Shown here: positions 12,620-25,000 of the stretch, one piece after another | Numbering within the stretch: the stretch's first letter is position 1 | How the letters are laid out: each line of letters opens with the position of its first letter | Assembly: GCF_901933205.1 (NCBI RefSeq) | Contig: NC_044590.1 | Coordinates: 8,385,501 to 8,449,500 of the forward strand | Reading direction: 5' to 3' | Source of the DNA: Camarhynchus parvulus | Taxonomy: Eukaryota > Chordata > Aves > Passeriformes > Thraupidae | DNA: 64,000 nucleotides | Notes under the pieces: model-generated | Database searches by the model: none | The model's input: the letters and a program-made list of their open reading frames with translations, nothing else | Told to the model about the DNA's origin: nothing | Translations under genes and position numbers: made by a program

Positions 12620-12625
12620 AATAAA
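12620..12625 (+). promoter_or_regulatory. Candidate poly(A) signal for SLC13A3
   Basis: This is an AATAAA hexamer 1.4 kb after the stop codon, near a GT/T-rich stretch (TGGTCCTGTTTGCTCTG). Other hexamers may be used instead. Confidence 0.3.
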
Positions 12626-12996
12626 GCACATTGGTTAGCACATCACATGGTCCTGTTTGCTCTGTAGTTCGGGGGGAGAAAAACAAAGCCTGAGCCTCCC
12701 CCTGCTCCAGCTTCATCCCTGATTTGGGCAGTGGAGGAGCAGGAGGGCAGTGCAGACCTGTTAAACACTGGAGCAATGGGAAAACCTGCCCCAGCATTTC
12801 AGGGCTGCTCTGCTCAAGAGCCTTTGAGCACACCCCAAATCCCTGCTTGGCTGTGCTGGGTTTGGGCACTGTCGTTCTGCTTGGATGCTCCTCGTCATGC
12901 CTTAGCAAAGATGGACTGAATGGGAAGGGAAAATTGCTCCCTGCAGTTTGCTTTCTCAGCCAGCTGCCCGTGAACAGCACGGGATTGCTGTCCCGG

Positions 12997-13040
12997 GCCA
13001 GGGAACAGGGAACAAACAGGGAACAAGCAGGGAACAGGAA
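12997..13040. repeat. Short degenerate tandem repeat (GGGAACA-type unit)
   Basis: About four imperfect copies of a GGGAACA(A)-type unit of 7-12 bases lie end to end. It is a small minisatellite-like run of no evident function. Confidence 0.6.
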
Positions 13041-13238
13041 CAGGCTGTGCCCACAGGAAGGAGCCCCGCGGTCCCACTGCCCTGAGCCACTCCTGCTGCA
13101 GGGGATCCTGTCAGCCGCGGGCACAGAGCTGCCTCTGTCCCTGCAGCCTGCAGGACAGGCAGCAAGGGCTTTGGGATCACCCAGTTCCAAAGGGTAACAT
13201 CCAGTCCAGCTCTCTCTCAGGTGTCGCAGGTTTGTTCA

Positions 13239-13319
13239 TGGTCTCAGCTCTGACTTGGTGCATCCTATGTGATCGAATCCAGGATGGCTTTCTTTGGCTT
13301 GAAAGCAGAGCTGAGACCA
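13239..13319. repeat. 14-bp perfect inverted repeat with 53-nt loop
   Basis: TGGTCTCAGCTCTG at 13239-13252 is the exact reverse complement of 13306-13319. Pairing does not extend on either side. Confidence 0.8.
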
Positions 13320-13439
13320 CAGAGTTTGTGTAGTAGTCTCCAAACATCACTTCCAGTGTCCTGGCATGCCTGTGGCATTGTCTATCCAGGGATCAGGAGG
13401 TATTCCACGAATGCAGCCAGGGCAGGGTTGTGATCTCTG

Positions 13440-13570
13440 TGCCAACGTGAGAAACTGAGGCAGAGAGGGGACCAGTGACTTACCCAAGGTGCACAACGAG
13501 GCCTTGGCACACCTGGGAAAGGTGTAAGAAGCACCTGGATCCTAAACCTCTTTAGTCCAAGACCTGTTTG
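13440..13570 (-). repeat. MIR-like SINE fossil
   Basis: GAAACTGAGGCAGAGAGG, then GTGACTTACCCAAGGTGCAC, matches the well-known MIR core read on the opposite strand (ACTGAGGC...AGTGACTTGCCCAAGGTCAC). Weaker similarity continues to about 13570. Confidence 0.7.
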
Positions 13571-16500
13571 CCAGTTCTGTCAGCAGCCCCTGTGTTTCCC
13601 AGGGCTCCCCAGAGGATCTGATTTAAGGCATGTGGACAACAGCATTATCTGATTCTACTCTTTTATACTCAGGCCTCTGTGAGAGTAGGACTGGTCTGGC
13701 ACGCTTGAGTTTTAATTATTTTTTTTAAGTGGAGATTTTAAGATTTAGTATTTCTGGGGTTCAAAGGTGAACAAGCCTGCATGAATAATTTCTGATTCCA
13801 CTTTCTGCTGCTAGTACTAAGATTTGCCAAAAGTAGCTTTTAATGGCAAGTCAACCCCATTAGTTTTGAAGGGTCTGTGATATGTGTAGAGATATGAAAA
13901 TTCCCAGGAAAGGGTATTTCAAGTGCTGTAGTAACCTTCTATAACTTTGACTGTGTTATTTTAATGGAACTTTGCTTGCCTATGCACCATTTCTCTAGGA
14001 ATGTAAAAATCCACAACCATCACAAAAGCCATTCACATTAGCAGCCTCCTTGTGAATTTTAATTAACAGGAAATGCCACTCATTGAAATTCAACATCCAG
14101 AATATCTCTGCTTTACTCCTTTGATGTTCCCTATCAAGTCCTGGACTAACATCCATATGTTCTCCTGAGACACTCGGAAGAAAATAATTTTGGTTTATTT
14201 GTAGTAGGAAAGCATTTCGTCGTTGTCTTTTATCCCAGAAGCATTTGAGTTGCTTTACAAACTGTTCACACGGAGGAGCTGCTCTGTGGGTCCTTACAGC
14301 AGGGAGTGATTCCAAAGCTGTGCTCATCAGTTTGCACTCAGCAGCAATGCTGGAATTTCAGGAGAGGCAGGGAAAGAGTCATGAAACAAATGGAAGTCCA
14401 GCATGATAAGGAATTCAGCTATTACAGGTCAGACAGCCTTGGTTCCCTTATCGCATTTATCCCTTATAAAGGATAGTGCTGGGATTTTCCTGTATTTCTA
14501 CAGTAGTAACCTAAGAAGACATGATCTGGCTCTGTGTTACTGTAAGTTGTTCATTGTCAAGTGATTTTAACAAACAAAGAACCACCCCTAATTAGTTAAC
14601 CTTTCCCACACCCTCAATTTTTCAAGTGGGCAGAATAGCATGATCAACAGATGATACTGCCACGGAGAATTATCTTCAGACTTAAATAATTCTATTTTAG
14701 CCCTTCATTCATCTTCTTTCTCCAGCCCTTTTCTCCAGCTGTATAGTTCATTTACCCCACCCTCTGCCTGGGGTACAGCGTTGCACTCCCTCCCATCCCT
14801 GTCACCATGACAAGGTGACGCTGTCACCACAGGTTGAACCTGCAGGTGTCTTGGCACAGACCCACCCCAAACACTGCAGTCTGCACTCAGAACTGAGTTT
14901 AAAACCGCTGTCCTGGTGGGTACAAGCTCAGTGCTCGTTCTTTATCCAGGTGAAGCCAGGCTCTGGTTCCTGGAAATGATGCCAAAGGAATCCTCTGCTG
15001 TCTCACAGTTCCAGCAAGCTGCTCACAGGCATGTGGGGCTCAGGCTCCTCCTGTAGTGCTAAAAAGTCAAAACTGGTGATGTTATAAAATTTTAGAGTTT
15101 AGGCTTTACAGACACTGGAGCTTGTCAAGAAAACAAATTCCTTTTATACCATCTGGAAATGACTCAGGGTGGGAAAAGGCACCTTGGAGCATCCCAGGAG
15201 GACACAGCATTGCTCCTTATCTTAGAACTCTCCCAACCACAGAGTATTTTTCTGCAGAACCAAAATGAGCCAGACCTCAGGGTCCTTGAGCAGAGTGTGA
15301 CCACAAGATGTCACAGTTGCTTTGCTGCAATGTGTGATCCTGCCCTTCCCGTGTCCCAGTCCTGCCCCTTTCCCACTCCCAGCCTTCAACCCCAGGTATC
15401 CCTATGAACACACACGCTGGTATTTGGGGTTTTTGCTGCTATTTTTTGTTTGTTGTTTTTTGGGGTTTTTTTGGCAAAGCAAGCTTCTTCGTTGTATTCT
15501 GGGCAAGGTTTTTAGGTTTCTATCCTTATACAGGTCATTCATGGTATATAAAATCAAAGTTTCCCCAGATTTATGCCCTTGCTGGAGGTCCAGCTGGCAG
15601 ACAACAATTTTGAATAGAGCCAGAGGAAAAAATCAAAGTATAAGTACAAACAATCAGTGCTGCCAGAGTTACTGCTCAGTGTCCCCACAGACCTCAGGTG
15701 CCTTTGCCAGATGGTGTAGCAGACTCAGAAAACACCATGATGTTGTGGACTTGAGAGGTTTTTGTTCTTTATAGCCTATTGCTAAATTTATTTCTTTTTC
15801 TGCCCCAGAAAGCTGCCTGCATAGCCTGGATGGGGTCCCAGGGGCTGATGCTAATACCAGTTCACTCTGAAGCAGAGCGAGAAAGGAGTTTAGTTGTAGA
15901 AGAAGCTGATGAGCCTTGCAGGATCCAGCTATGGGTCTTTTGGGTTAGTCCCTTCTAGCGTGCACATTGAATTAAAGACCTAATTCATGGCCTGTGCAAG
16001 CAATTGCTATGGATGCTCCAAACAAACAGCACTTTCTTTCCTGCCCGCCTGGCTGGTGCCTCTGCCTGGCTGGAGCCCGGCAGAGTTTCTCATCTGGCCC
16101 CTGTGCTCCAGGGCACGAGGAGGAAAGGTTTGCTCCACCAGCCACACAGGAAAAACGAAACCCTCAGCTATAAAGTGAAGCTGTTGAGTGGAGCAGCAAG
16201 GGCACAAGGGCAGAGGTTTGCTCTGCCTGCTGTGCTCCTCATTCCTTGTCCTTCAATTCCTGCCCCTGCCATGGGATCCAGCCACGTCCCCTGGGGAAGG
16301 TGCTGCTCTCCCACCTTTCTCTGGAGGGCAGAGCCCCACGTGCTTTGTCCCCAGGGGTGGCTGGGACAGGGCTGACCTTGAGCCCTTTGCCCTTTCCCAC
16401 CCAGGGGAGCATGAGAACATCCCGGGGGCCCGGCGGTTCCCAGCTGGCGGGAGGGCTTGGCTTGGGACAACGGGTCCCCAGAGGGGATGGGCTCAGTGGC

Positions 16501-18371
16501 AGCTGGGTGAGCTGTGTCACCTTGGCCCACAAATGGTGGCTTAGCATGAGAGAGTCTGGCCAAGGGGCAGGGAAGGCTCCTGTAACCCCTGAGCTCATAC
16601 CTGAGGAGCAAACACTGTGGTTGGTCCTCATCTCCAGGTGAGCAGGTTTGGTGGCTGGAGCTCTGCTGGGCACATCCTGGGGGCCAGGCAAGTTGGTCCC
16701 TTGGGGACTGCACATCCTGGCCTGTACATCTGGGAGCTTCTCAACAGTTTGGGAATCCTGACTGAGGCTGGGTTTTCTCTGCAGTGGATTTGCTGACTAT
16801 CAGGAATTCAGAAAGGTTCAAGATTAAAACTTCCCCTGCTAGGACAGTGAGATGAACCTTGAAGCCATTTGTGAACCCTGCACACAGTTTCAGCAGGGAG
16901 CAGCAGCCTGTCAGAACAGATGAGCAGTTACCAACTGGGTTGCTGGATCCTGCTGTGCCTTTTGTGCCCATATAGGGCATAGATATAGGATATCTGAAAG
17001 AGGAAAAGGTCCCTTCCACCCTGAGAGAGATGCCAGCCCTTCTCGCTGCTTGCTGGTGGGCAGTGTGAGGAGTAGTCATCTGATTTCCCCATATGGAATG
17101 ATGACACCCCTGGTTCCAGGATCCTTGTTCCATCTTTGTCAGCCCATGTGTCATTGTCTCTTTTTTCTTTCTTAATGTGTCATTAAAATAAGCCTTCTCT
17201 GCAATAAGGGTGAGATCAGAAATAGTGTGAAGCCCGAGCAGTGCTGTGCATCCTGGCACTGCTCTGTAGTGCTGTTATTCCCCAGGCTTCACTCACCAGG
17301 TTTTGCACACTTCAGGGATTGCTGATCTGAATTGCCTTAAAAATCAAATTGGGTTTGGAGTCCTGGTTCTCTGGTGCTGCCTTGGTTTCCCACCCTGCCT
17401 CTCCCAACAGCCACATCAGGATCCTCTCTCAGAGCAGTGAGGCACTGGAACATGGAGAGTTTTCAGGCAAGTCTGGGGCACCTCACTGCCACTGGGTATG
17501 TACAGTCAGCTTTATTCCCTCTCTTTCTCTCTGTCTTGATAGCTATTGTATGGCTTTTTCACAGAAAGCCCCCTTTCTTAGCTAAAATTGTCCCTCAAGG
17601 GATAGCTGAGGCTGCTGTCCAACAGTGGGAGACAGGGATTGCGTGGCTGGGTTTAACCTCAGGACAGGCTCTCCTCTCCTCCAGGTTTTCTGGTTTCTGG
17701 AGAGTCACTCCGGATGTGAGGCCTGAGAAATTATGTTCTTTCCCAAATGTTTGTTTCCATTAGACTTTTGAATAGCTTTATGGGACATTTCATCCTGTCT
17801 GTAGTGGCCAAATTCTTGTCCTTGGAGACTTCCCCTGGCACTGCAGCTTCAGTGTGGAACTGTTTTCTTGTCACCTTTAAACATGTGGATTTGTGTTTGG
17901 CCTCCTCTTAAGAGGCAGGGAGAGCACCACTCAACTTCCTCTTGTCCATGTAAAACCTTTGAAATACAGAGCTGGTCTAACAATTTCCACAGAAGCCAGA
18001 AGCCTCCTCTTTCTCCTCTAAATAAGCATTAAAGCCTCAACCACTGCCAATGAGGTGACCCCTCAGAATGACTCTATTACGGTTTTTCTAGAATAACACA
18101 ATGTTTTCCTGTGATTGCATTAATAGAGGAACAGTTGCATCATAATTTGTATTTATTTTTCAATAAATGCCTTGAACTTCCCTGTCCTGCTGCTTCCAGG
18201 GGAGATCTCAGCCCCAGAACTCAGGGAAGTTAGCAGGGAAGGAGAGAAGGGTGAGACCAGAGGCACCCAGAGGAGGACAGTATAAAACCCCATAAATGAT
18301 CATCTCAAGAAAGCCCCTAATCAGTGTTTATGAACTTCCTCTGCTAACACACAGGTACTTGATTTTCCAGG

Positions 18372-19409
18372 ATGAGAGCCCGTGTTTACTGTGAAGACTT
18401 TCTGTTCCCAAGGGTGCACAGAACTATGGCAGAGCTGTGGTGGATTTACTCTAAACCTGTCCCAGCAGACGGCAGAGAGCTATGGACCTTGTTTCTGCAG
18501 TGCTCCTGCATTACAGCAGTGATAGGAGGACTTTTTTACAACTGGATGTTTGCTTCCCTGGAGTACTCCTGGCACCTCTCCATTGCCATGGCCATTTCCT
18601 TCAGCCTGCTGCTTCTCTTGACTCTCTTTTTGGTGCATCCTGCCCGTTGTGTCTTCACCATGATCATGCCCACCTTAGGCACCAAGCAGGGCCGGAAGCT
18701 TCTCTTCTCCACCTGCATCATGATTGCAGTGGTGAACATAACACCCAACATCATAAGCAACATTAAAACCATACTGCAGGTCATTCAATGCATCTGCAAG
18801 AACTCCTCTGACAGCCTTCTGAACTCAACTGCCCTGCTACAGAAAGTTTCCTGGGAGTTTGGGGATGCAGTCCAAGAAGCCACTCATTCCATTTATAAGC
18901 CTATGAATGGACATTTTCGCTTTTCATTGTTGCAGAACAGCTCCTTGATTTACCAAAAAATGCACCTTGCTGGTGAGAAAATTAGCAGAGAGTTCTTGTC
19001 TGTTGAGGCACTGGTCAAAGACTCTGTACGAGTAGCCAACAGACTGGCTGCTGGATTCTTCATGCTCTATCTCTGCTTTGAGTCCACCTGGTATTTGAAA
19101 AATTATCTCACCAACATTCGCTTTGACAATTTTTACATCACCAAGAAGCTGGAACGTTTAGCCATAGACAGAAGAGCAGCTCATCTCCTGGTGGGCTCAT
19201 CCAAAAAACTCATCCGACCAACAGGCTTGAAGCTGTCCAGGGAAGAAGTGGTGCTGTGCCTCGTGCAGGCCATGCTGGTCACCGTGGCCCTGATGCTGAT
19301 GCTGGTGCTGGTGGCCATGGACCACTTTGCCTTCAGCGTGGCAGACACGGCGGTGAGAAAGGCAGCTCAGTTCTCTGCAGTGCCTGTCACTCTCAGCATC
19401 AAATACAAG
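18372..19409 (+). CDS. OCSTAMP: OCSTAMP coding exon 1
   Basis: It has 346 codons and ends SIKYK before donor GTGAGT. The ATG is preceded one base earlier by an acceptor-like TTTTCCAG, so the real exon may begin at 18371 with upstream exon(s) not located here. Confidence 0.9.
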
Positions 19410-21100
19410 GTGAGTCCTGGGGTGTCCTGCCCTGTGGGGGGAACCTGTGTCACTTCAGGGAGGGGGTGGTGGGGATTGCAGTCTTTGTACTCTTATTTAC
19501 AAAATCCTGACTTCCGTCCCCAGCAGCCAGCGGGATGAGCAACAGGATTTGGGGAAGGAGGCAGTGGCACAACCTCAGCTGCTCCTCCCAGAGTGTCAAA
19601 TAGCAGCCGACACTCTCCAGGTTACAGCCCCTTGGGAGCTTGGAAGGGGAGCACATAGTGCCTCATGATGCAAAGGCACTGCTAGACCAGGCAGTCAGGT
19701 GTCCCTGTGTCTCCAGGCCCCTTCCCTAAGCAAGGAGGAGGAATGGGAGTCCCCTGGACACTGTCCCCCCACTGCAGAGTGGGTGCAAGTCCGAAAGGCA
19801 GCAGGCAGCTGATGAACACTGAGAATGTCTCCTCATCCTATTGCATGGGCTGTTTCTTCAGTAGCAATCCCTGCCTGCTGGCTTTGCCCTTGCCCTCTGC
19901 AATCCTTTCCACAACCTCCCCAGTTTCTAAGTCAATATGCTTTGCTTGGTGTTTGAACTTTCCTCTTCTGCCACACAGCCTGCCTCCTTCCCCAGCCCAG
20001 GATCTTCACTGCAGATACCTGCTTATGATGGATTTACAGGGAAAGAGTCAGGGCTTAGAAAAAGCCTCTAATATTCAGATATTCAGCCACTACTACCATG
20101 GTCTGGATGGTGTCTTTCACCATAAATCTCATACATGTTATGATGTCTGTTCCAGTGGATGCAGATGACGGATAGGACAGAATCTCACCCCGCCCAGTGC
20201 TCAGTGCCTGCACATTGCACTGTTACTCAGCCTGAAGAGATCACATGTCTCTATAGGATATGAAACAATACGACACACACACACTGCTGTGAAAAAGGGG
20301 AAGTTTATTTTTTGACTCTAACATTTATAGATTTCTAAAAGTGACAGAGGATTGGAGGATGAAAGTGCCACCTCTCCAATGACACTGGACAAACTAACAG
20401 TCTATCAAATTTCTTTTCTTCTATAAAAAAATGTCAAACTATAAGTTATTTACAGAAAGCGTGTGAGAAAGTTTGTTACAAGAATGTAAACATCAGAAGG
20501 CTTGGAAAATCTTTAAAAATCAGGGTGACAATCACACCCTTCAGTGTCCTTCTCTTAGTGCTGTAACAGTGATTCCACACCCCCAGGCAGATGTTTCTGT
20601 AGTAACCAGTTGATTTTGGTTTCTTCATACCCCAAATGGTTTCTTCATACCAAACTGGATTTCCATTTTAACTCTCCTTTCTTCAGGCTGAAATAGGAAT
20701 CATGCCCTTTCTATACAAACTTTTCTGGCGTTCTTCTGAGGCATTGCTGCTCAGTGACTTCAACAGGACCTACCACCACCACCTGATCTTCAGCTCTGCC
20801 CGCTGCAGGATCAGCCCCCCCGGGCCCCCCAACCCCTCTGTGCTGCTGGTTGTGGGGCTGCTCTTCTGCATCCTCTACGGCTCCGCGTTCCTGGAGCCCT
20901 TCGCGCGCCGCCTGTGCCGCGGCATCGCCGCCTCCTTCTTCCAGGGCTGCGAGGAGAAGAGAGTGCTCCACCTCTTCAGGAAACTGGCCAGGAGGCACAG
21001 CAGGGAGCAAAACTCTGCCAAGGGTGCCTTGGATGGTCAGGGGGATGGCTGGATGGCTGATACCACGGCACAGGCTTCTGCCACGGGATCGCGCATTTAG
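18372..21100 (+). CDS. OCSTAMP: OCSTAMP, osteoclast stimulatory transmembrane protein
   Basis: OCSTAMP is a DC-STAMP-family multi-pass membrane protein needed for fusion of osteoclast and macrophage precursors. Two coding exons (1038 and 414 nt) join in phase and give 483 residues. Hydrophobic segments are visible near residues 39-60, 69-89, 110-130, about 222-240 and about 295-325 in exon 1, and in exon 2 around PSVLLVVGLLFCILYGSAF. Family landmarks include PTLGTKQGRKLL (human PTLGMEQGRRLL), YLTNIRFDNFYIT (human YLTDLRFDNIYAT), VTLSIKY, and ARRLCRGIAASFF (human ARRLRHAIAASFF). The order SLC13A3-OCSTAMP agrees with human. The tail after the last helix is much shorter than in the human protein of about 566 residues. 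The start is the first ATG after an in-frame TGA at 18360; a second ATG lies at 18426. Confidence 0.92.
19410..20686. other. OCSTAMP intron
   Basis: This 1277-nt intron has a GTGAGT donor and a CTTCAG acceptor. It carries a short CA run near 20271-20284 and a 17-base near-repeat (TGGTTTCTTCATACC) at about 20617-20652. No coding content was recognised. Confidence 0.8.
20687..21100 (+). CDS. OCSTAMP: OCSTAMP last coding exon
   Basis: It has 137 codons and TAG. It begins AEIGIMPFLYKLFW and includes the final membrane helix and the basic ARRLCRGIAASFF stretch. The protein ends about 60 residues after that helix. Confidence 0.9.
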   Translation, partial: AEIGIMPFLYKLFWRSSEALLLSDFNRTYHHHLIFSSARCRISPPGPPNPSVLLVVGLLFCILYGSAFLEPFARRLCRGIAASFFQGCEEKRVLHLFRKLARRHSREQNSAKGALDGQGDGWMADTTAQASATGSRI

Positions 21101-21187
21101 TTTTCCAGAGTTCAGGAAGGGTTTAGGGCTTGGGAAAAAATACTAAAAAAAAAACCCCAACAAACCCTGAAAAAAATCCCAACCCTA

Positions 21188-21193
21188 AATAAA
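21188..21193 (+). promoter_or_regulatory. Candidate poly(A) signal for OCSTAMP
   Basis: This AATAAA lies 88 nt after the stop codon within an A-rich stretch (21140-21210). A very short 3' UTR would result; further AATAAA hexamers follow near 21680-21690. Confidence 0.35.
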
Positions 21194-21764
21194 AAAGAAA
21201 AAAAAAAGTTGAAATGTCACATTTTTGCATTAATTGGAGAAAAATGGGCTACATTTCCATTTTAATGTCTATAAGAAGGTTTGGAATCAGCTGTTGCATA
21301 TCTGCAGCACTAGGCAAGGCTAACTGAGAAATAGATGGGAGTTGGAGTCAGGGAGGAGCTAATTTACCTTCTCCACCACATCTGTGCTGGAAGAAGTACA
21401 TACTTCCTTACTTTCTTAACTTATACCTTCAGGCAACAAAAAGGGAAAGTCATTTGACTTGATACATTTAATTTTCAATGAGTTTTTCTTTCAGGTTTTG
21501 TGCACAGAAGCCTGGGTAGACCAGATAAATTTCGTAATTTATTCACCTAAAAAGTGTCATTTCAACCTGCTGAAGTAAATTCAAGATCAATATGACCATA
21601 AGAGGCTCATCCTGGGCATGGGTGGTGGAAATCAGCTCATGAGGGCTTTACAAAATCTCTTCAAAATGGCTGTTCAAAATAAAATATAAATAAAACAACT
21701 GCAGGACCTCAGAAGAGAATGAGAACAGTCAATAAAGGTCAATTTGGATATCGATATCTTTTCC

Positions 21765-22005
21765 CAAGTAAGAAGTGATAGGATAAGAGGAAACAGCCTC
21801 AAATTGTGCCAGGAGAGGTTTAGATTTTATATTAGGAAAAAAATTCTTCAAGGTTTACCAAGTATTGGCACAGGCTGCCCAGGGCAGTGGTAGGGTCACC
21901 ATCCCTGGAGGGATTTAAATGACACAAAGATGTGGAACTGGGGACATGTTTTAATGGTCCCCTTGGCAGTGGGTTAATGGTTGGATTTCATGGTTTTAAA
22001 TGCTG
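21765..22005 (+). mobile_element. CR1 LINE fragment, 3' region, sense orientation
   Basis: The order of segments is typical for avian CR1: GATAGGATAAGAGGAAACAG, GCCAGGAGAGGTTTAG, GCACAGGCTGCCCAGGGCAG, TCACCATCCCTGGAGGGATT, GGTTGGATTTCATGGTTTTA. The final ATTCTATGA tail is absent or eroded. Confidence 0.88.
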
Positions 22006-25000
22006 GGTTGTTTCAAGCTCAGAAAATATGTTATTGTATCTGAATTAATAAACGCATCACTTGGGCAGCATCTGAAATGTGTTATTTTTGCTAGAGAGGC
22101 AGATTGGACCCCTCTGTAGGAGCCAGAGGAGAGGGAGATAAATCCCTGCCAGGTTAAAAACTGAGCAACTTCACAGCTTCATTTCTTCGAAGCCTATCTA
22201 TTATTTTCCTCCCTTCTTCCATTAAAGCCTTCATTAAGGTAATTATTTGACATAATGCACCTCAATGAGATTAAATGACAGAAATGAAGTGGTAGCTGCT
22301 GCCAGATGCACTGAATTTTCTCATCTTCTGAGGTACTTGAAACAAGTACGTTTGGATTATATTTTTTAAGCATCTATCTTACAAAACCCTGGTGAATTCT
22401 TCTCCCCAGGGTTTTTAATGCCCTGTTGTTCTGATGATTAATCCAAGCATCTTTGTGCCTCTACAGCAACTGGGGGGCTTTGTCATAGTGTTTCTGTAGA
22501 AAATGCCCTGTGCTCTATGGTTTGGGTGAAAGCAAAAAGATTTCCACTGAATAGCTGAAATTATCTGGAGCTGAGGGTTCAAACAGCTGGGAGGAGAGAA
22601 GCCTTCAGACAGCAAACCATCCCAGCAGCATGCTGTCTTCCAACAAGAGCAACTTGAAAAGGAGTTTTTCCTCAGGAAGACTTATCTTTTTGACATCAGC
22701 CATGTTGTCCCTGGTGCTGAATTGGGCTGTATTTAATGTTTTCCCCAGACAGGGGAACTGGCAGGAGGCAGAGCTGCTGGAAATTGCTCTGCTCTCCTGA
22801 GAGGCATTGTTCCTCAGCCAGATAAAGGTGTGACAAAACAGAAAACATTGCCATTATAAAGCTCTATTGCCCACTGGAGGGGTGAGCTGCCTTGCCAAGG
22901 TTTGCTTGATGGTGCAAGAGAGAAATGCTGAGCAGATTAACCAGCAGGAAATGTTAATTTATTCACATATTTTTTATTAAGTAGAACCAATGTACAAGGC
23001 TGGTTATTTGCTGAGGGATTTTCATCCCTCAGAGCCCCTCCACACTCACACCCTCACTCCTGCTCATCAGGGCTCTCATTGCCTTTGTTTTCAAGCCCCT
23101 GAAGCCCCTGATTCCCTTGGAATTTTGTTGTGTATTTTAGTGAAGGGATGGAGGTGAACTGACTCCATTTCCTCAGCCTCAGGTATATTAGGTATAATAC
23201 ATGCTAATATAGTCCTTTTTATGGCTGGCTGAAAGGTAAGAATGAATGGCCTTAATATACTGAGGTGCAAGTGTAAATAATCCAGCTCAGACAGTCTCTA
23301 GGAAAGATCTCATTCATAGCCACAAATCTGCATCTATCACAGCAGACAGGCAAGCAAGCAAAAACCTTTCTCCAGAAGTATTTTCTGATTTTTAACCAAA
23401 CTCCATCTTTATTTTGTTTATCCTATCTATATTATTTGCACTGTAATAGCAATAGAGAAAAGACACGACACTTCCATGCACCAAATTTTAGAAAAGGAAA
23501 CATTACTGAACATTAATAAAAGCAAAAAGCTACTTCATCAGGTGTGCAGAGTTTGCTGTACCCAGTGCTTGTTGTTACAGAGTTATGGTGTTGACATTCA
23601 GATGTCACAGAATATGAAATAACTCATAATTACAGTCTAATTGTTCTGCCAGAGTTTTTATTACTTCATAATATCACATGAAGAGCTTTTATCTCCCCTC
23701 AGCATTATTGTGGCTGTTATCCCCCCAGGATGCCCCCCAGCATTCATCCACCCAGATGACTGTTCTGGGAGCTGCCAATCTCTGTCCTGACTGCAGGCAC
23801 ATCCTCCCCTGCCTGCTGGGATGAGCACTGGGATGGGAGATTGAGGTGGGATGTGTCACAGACAGTGCCCCAAAAGCACATCAGAAGATGTGTCATTTTC
23901 CACAGCACACCTCCAAGCCTTGCTGGTTCTGGCAAAGGCTCAGCTCTGGCTGCCCAAACCACAGTTTCCTCTTACAGACATCAAGGCTCCAGAAAGAGTG
24001 GAGCTCCCAGTGCTTCCATTTCTTTGTGCTGCCCTGAAAGCCAACACTTCCACCTGCTTCTCTCTTTTTGCTTATCCAGGCAGATTTCCTGGAGGATTGA
24101 GCACACTGGAGCAGGTGGCAGAGTTTATTGGTGACAGCAAGAGTTGTGAACCCTGCCCTGATGCTGTGGCTGATGCCCAGGTCCTGCAGGGCCATGGGGT
24201 GTGCAGGTGATGCCATCCATGGGCTCAGTGGGAGGGGAAGGGACACTTTGGGCCCATTCTCCCATGGCACCTCCAGGCTCCCACAGCCAGCCCAGAGCAG
24301 CACTGCTGGTGACACAGGGTGGGGAATCCCCTGGGATGACAGTGTTTGTTTTCACAGGCTGTGTAAAATACACAAATACACTCAAACCTGCACAGAGCAT
24401 CCTTTCCCATTCTGGTATTCTCTGCAGAGCTGGATAAATGCCCAGTGGTTTGGTTCATTGACTTATCAAATCAGTCCAATGCATGTTGCTGCAATTTGTT
24501 TTGTTTTGTTCTGGTTTTTTTCATTTTTTTACTATTCAGGCTGCTCAGCCCTTCCAGGAGCCACCTGGAGCAGAGTTTGAAGGATGCGCTTATTAAAATG
24601 TTAGTAGGGACATACTCAGAAATGAGAGGCTTGTGAATGGCTGGTCCTGGCCAAGCCCCTCATTTGCAATATCTATTCTCATCAGTTTGATAACTCTGGG
24701 GCAGTGAGAGGCTTTTTCCTTGAGGTCTCAGGCTGCAAACACAGCAAGGAAGCAGGGGAAGGGTGAAGGGATAATTTTCCTGTTTGTGAAATGGCCTCAC
24801 TTGACTTTCTTTAAAAGCTCAAATTACAGTTATTAGCTGAAGAAAAATCACCAGTTCCTTTGTGTCCTGAAGGCATTTGCAAGACACAGTGCATCACAGA
24901 TTGAATAGCAACAGATCTTTAAAAGAGATTATTCAAACCAGAGAGGAAGGTACCCAGAAGCCAGGAGGAAACTCTGCCATTGAAACAGGGAAACATCCTG

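Larger units (their letters stand above)
11211..18371. other. SLC13A3 3' UTR and intergenic region before OCSTAMP
   Basis: No convincing exon is present. The first part should be SLC13A3 3' UTR. It holds an AATAAA at 12620, a short GGGAACA-type tandem run near 12997-13040, a 14-bp inverted repeat (13239/13306), a MIR fossil (13440-13570) and a T-rich run near 15430-15475. The OCSTAMP promoter and any 5' non-coding exon must lie towards the right end but could not be placed. Confidence 0.6.

Noticed and set aside
12585..13190. 201-codon minus-strand open frame in the SLC13A3-OCSTAMP gap
   Set aside because: It overlaps a short tandem repeat and has no family resemblance.
16168..16713. Several overlapping open frames on both strands in a GC-rich patch
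   Set aside because: Both strands are open in several frames, as expected from base composition. There are no conserved motifs.
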